Source: Anaerolineales bacterium UBA3499 (GTDB taxonomy: Bacteria; Chloroflexota; Anaerolineae; Anaerolineales; UBA11657). From it: a stretch of DNA of 45,037 nt. The stretch spans positions 24,738 through 69,774 of the forward strand of contig DFQC01000003.1 of NCBI GenBank assembly GCA_002377585.1, read 5' to 3'. The translations under genes were made by a program, and so were the position numbers. A model generated the notes under the pieces. The model made no database searches. It was given only the letters and a program-made list of their open reading frames with translations, and was not told the DNA's origin. Positions 44,005 to 45,037 of the stretch are shown here, in pieces; within the stretch, counting starts at the first letter, position 1, and every line of letters starts with the position of its first letter.

Positions 44005-45037
44005 TTACTTTGAGGTTTTGGCTAGTTTTCGCCAAGGTCCATGCAGGCCATCTTCTGTTACACCATAATATATGCGAATATTGCCATCTTTTGCCCGTTG
44101 GCAAAGATCTGTTCGGGTGATTGGACCTTTCCTGTAGTGTTTGATAAAGCCAAGATCACCTTGCCATTTGATCTTGATATCTTTCATATTAATATCGTTT
44201 TCCCTCTGCATTATTGCATAGTGCCATAATCGTCTGGAGGAAGCTCGGGTAACATTTTTTACCTGATTCCCATTGCGTAGGTCACGCATGGTGTGGTATA
44301 TGGTTCCGTCACGTTCCTCAGTGGCAACTATCTCAACACCTGTCCTAGGCGGTCCAATTTTCTTTGATGCGGATTTTTTCGTAGGATCAGCATTGAGTAG
44401 TTCCGAGTGAGTTTTGTGTCTTTTGCGTGGTAGGCGGGTCAGTTGTACTATTTCATCTCTTACAGCTGCTGTGGTTTCTGACTCGTCGCGCACAAATATC
44501 TTGTTGTCATCTATCGCATAGGGCGGGTCATCGCCACGGGGTACATTTATTCGTAGAACTTTCTTGCCTCGACTAGTAAGACTGTCTATTGAACAGTTAA
44601 GGGAGGGTGTAATACGTCTACTAATCTCTCCTCTAAGGGTGGATGTAGTGCGCGATATATTTGTGACTCCAGGATGCGGTGAGTCCACATCACTGGTTGT
44701 TCCAATAAAAATAACTCCGCCGTTGGTGTTTGCCATAGCACAGACATCTGAAATTACGGAGAATAAATGACCGCCACGCTTCGTGATTCTAGGGTGGAAA
44801 CTTTGGATGATACTAGCACCTTCTTTTTGGGCTGATCTTACATAATCAATCTCACGCTTTGTGCCTCGATAAGGACGTGTGTGACTAAAATTAGCACTAC
44901 GAAGTAAGTCGCGCACAGATTCGAAATTTGTTGTAGGTAATAGCATTTCGGTTATTCTATCGCCGACTCCAAGATGGCTCGTATTTTGAGTGTCTCGAAT
45001 TAGTCGATGTGCATCTGATCCTTGGATACAGTGCATA
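44005..45037 (-). CDS. PHP-end / AlbA_2 (Schlafen-like) protein, 5' end outside the window
   Basis: Only the last 343 or so residues are visible, because the reading frame is still open at the right edge of the window. It begins with CIQGSDAHRL, the usual metal-binding end of a PHP domain, so the missing part is probably a PHP phosphoesterase domain. An AlbA_2 domain follows (about residues 80-200 of the visible part), with VCAMANTNGGVIFIGT, the family signature. AlbA_2 domains occur in nucleic-acid-related and ATP-binding proteins. The C-terminal 140 residues are basic, with YHTMRDLRNGNQV and YYGVTEDGLHGPW, and are not recognised. The Met at 45036 is most likely internal. Confidence 0.6.
   Translation of the reverse strand, partial: MHCIQGSDAHRLIRDTQNTSHLGVGDRITEMLLPTTNFESVRDLLRSANFSHTRPYRGTKREIDYVRSAQKEGASIIQSFHPRITKRGGHLFSVISDVCAMANTNGGVIFIGTTSDVDSPHPGVTNISRTTSTLRGEISRRITPSLNCSIDSLTSRGKKVLRINVPRGDDPPYAIDDNKIFVRDESETTAAVRDEIVQLTRLPRKRHKTHSELLNADPTKKSASKKIGPPRTGVEIVATEERDGTIYHTMRDLRNGNQVKNVTRASSRRLWHYAIMQRENDINMKDIKIKWQGDLGFIKHYRKGPITRTDLCQRAKDGNIRIYYGVTEDGLHGPWRKLAKTSK

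Noticed and set aside
1..45037. tRNA genes, CRISPR arrays, insertion sequences, integrase or phage genes
   Set aside because: No cloverleaf-like arms, regularly spaced repeats, transposase motifs or terminal inverted repeats were found in any intergenic region; the gaps are short and AT-rich.

Overview
The window reads as a chromosomal segment of an AT-rich bacterium. The best guess is a member of the Chloroflexota, possibly a marine SAR202/Dehalococcoidia-type lineage. This rests on gene content (Chlor_Arch_YYY/DUF2298 membrane proteins, an Agl23/TIGR03663 protein, a radical SAM/DUF2344 pair next to rplU-rpmA, and an L31 with a tail) and not on any marker-gene alignment. TTG and GTG starts occur beside ATG. 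No tRNA, rRNA, CRISPR array, insertion sequence or phage gene was seen, and no gene-free stretch exceeds 300 bases.

Layout. 1-3.7 kb holds an MDR quinone oxidoreductase, a half-size EamA transporter, a flippase-like LPG-synthase-TM protein, a pentapeptide-repeat protein and a diverged thymidylate synthase-like protein. 3.9-18.4 kb is a plus-strand run: GT4 glycosyltransferase, SAM methyltransferase, a 1601-aa GT39-YYY fusion, an 818-aa YYY protein, a 595-aa GT39-like protein, and an Agl23-like protein ending in a six-unit NHL propeller. 18.4-20.5 kb is sucCD. 20.5-24.5 kb holds two more large membrane proteins, facing each other. 24.6-28.9 kb holds a URO-D-family protein, rsmD, a TIGR03960 radical SAM protein and a membrane-anchored hypothetical. 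28.9-31.7 kb holds an acetamidase/formamidase, a DUF1028 protein and a formyl-THF cyclo-ligase-like protein. 31.7-37.4 kb is a minus-strand pair of very large GT39-like proteins. 37.4-39.2 kb is DUF2344, rplU, rpmA and rpmE (the last fused to an RNAP alpha-CTD-like domain). 39.3-45.0 kb is a minus-strand series: a PHP/AlbA_2 protein cut by the window edge, a MogA/MoaB protein, a YfhO-like protein and a GT39-like protein.

How it works together. The dominant theme is cell-surface glycan assembly. Ten multi-spanning GT-C-type or YfhO-type proteins take up more than half the window, spread over several loci between housekeeping genes. Four of them end in the same kind of beta-rich module, in one, one, two and three copies. 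That recurring module, the YYY fusion, the NHL-tailed Agl23 homologue and the L31-alphaCTD fusion are the most unusual things here. The sugar donors and acceptors cannot be read from the sequence; lipid-linked sugars acting outside the membrane are the usual case for these families.
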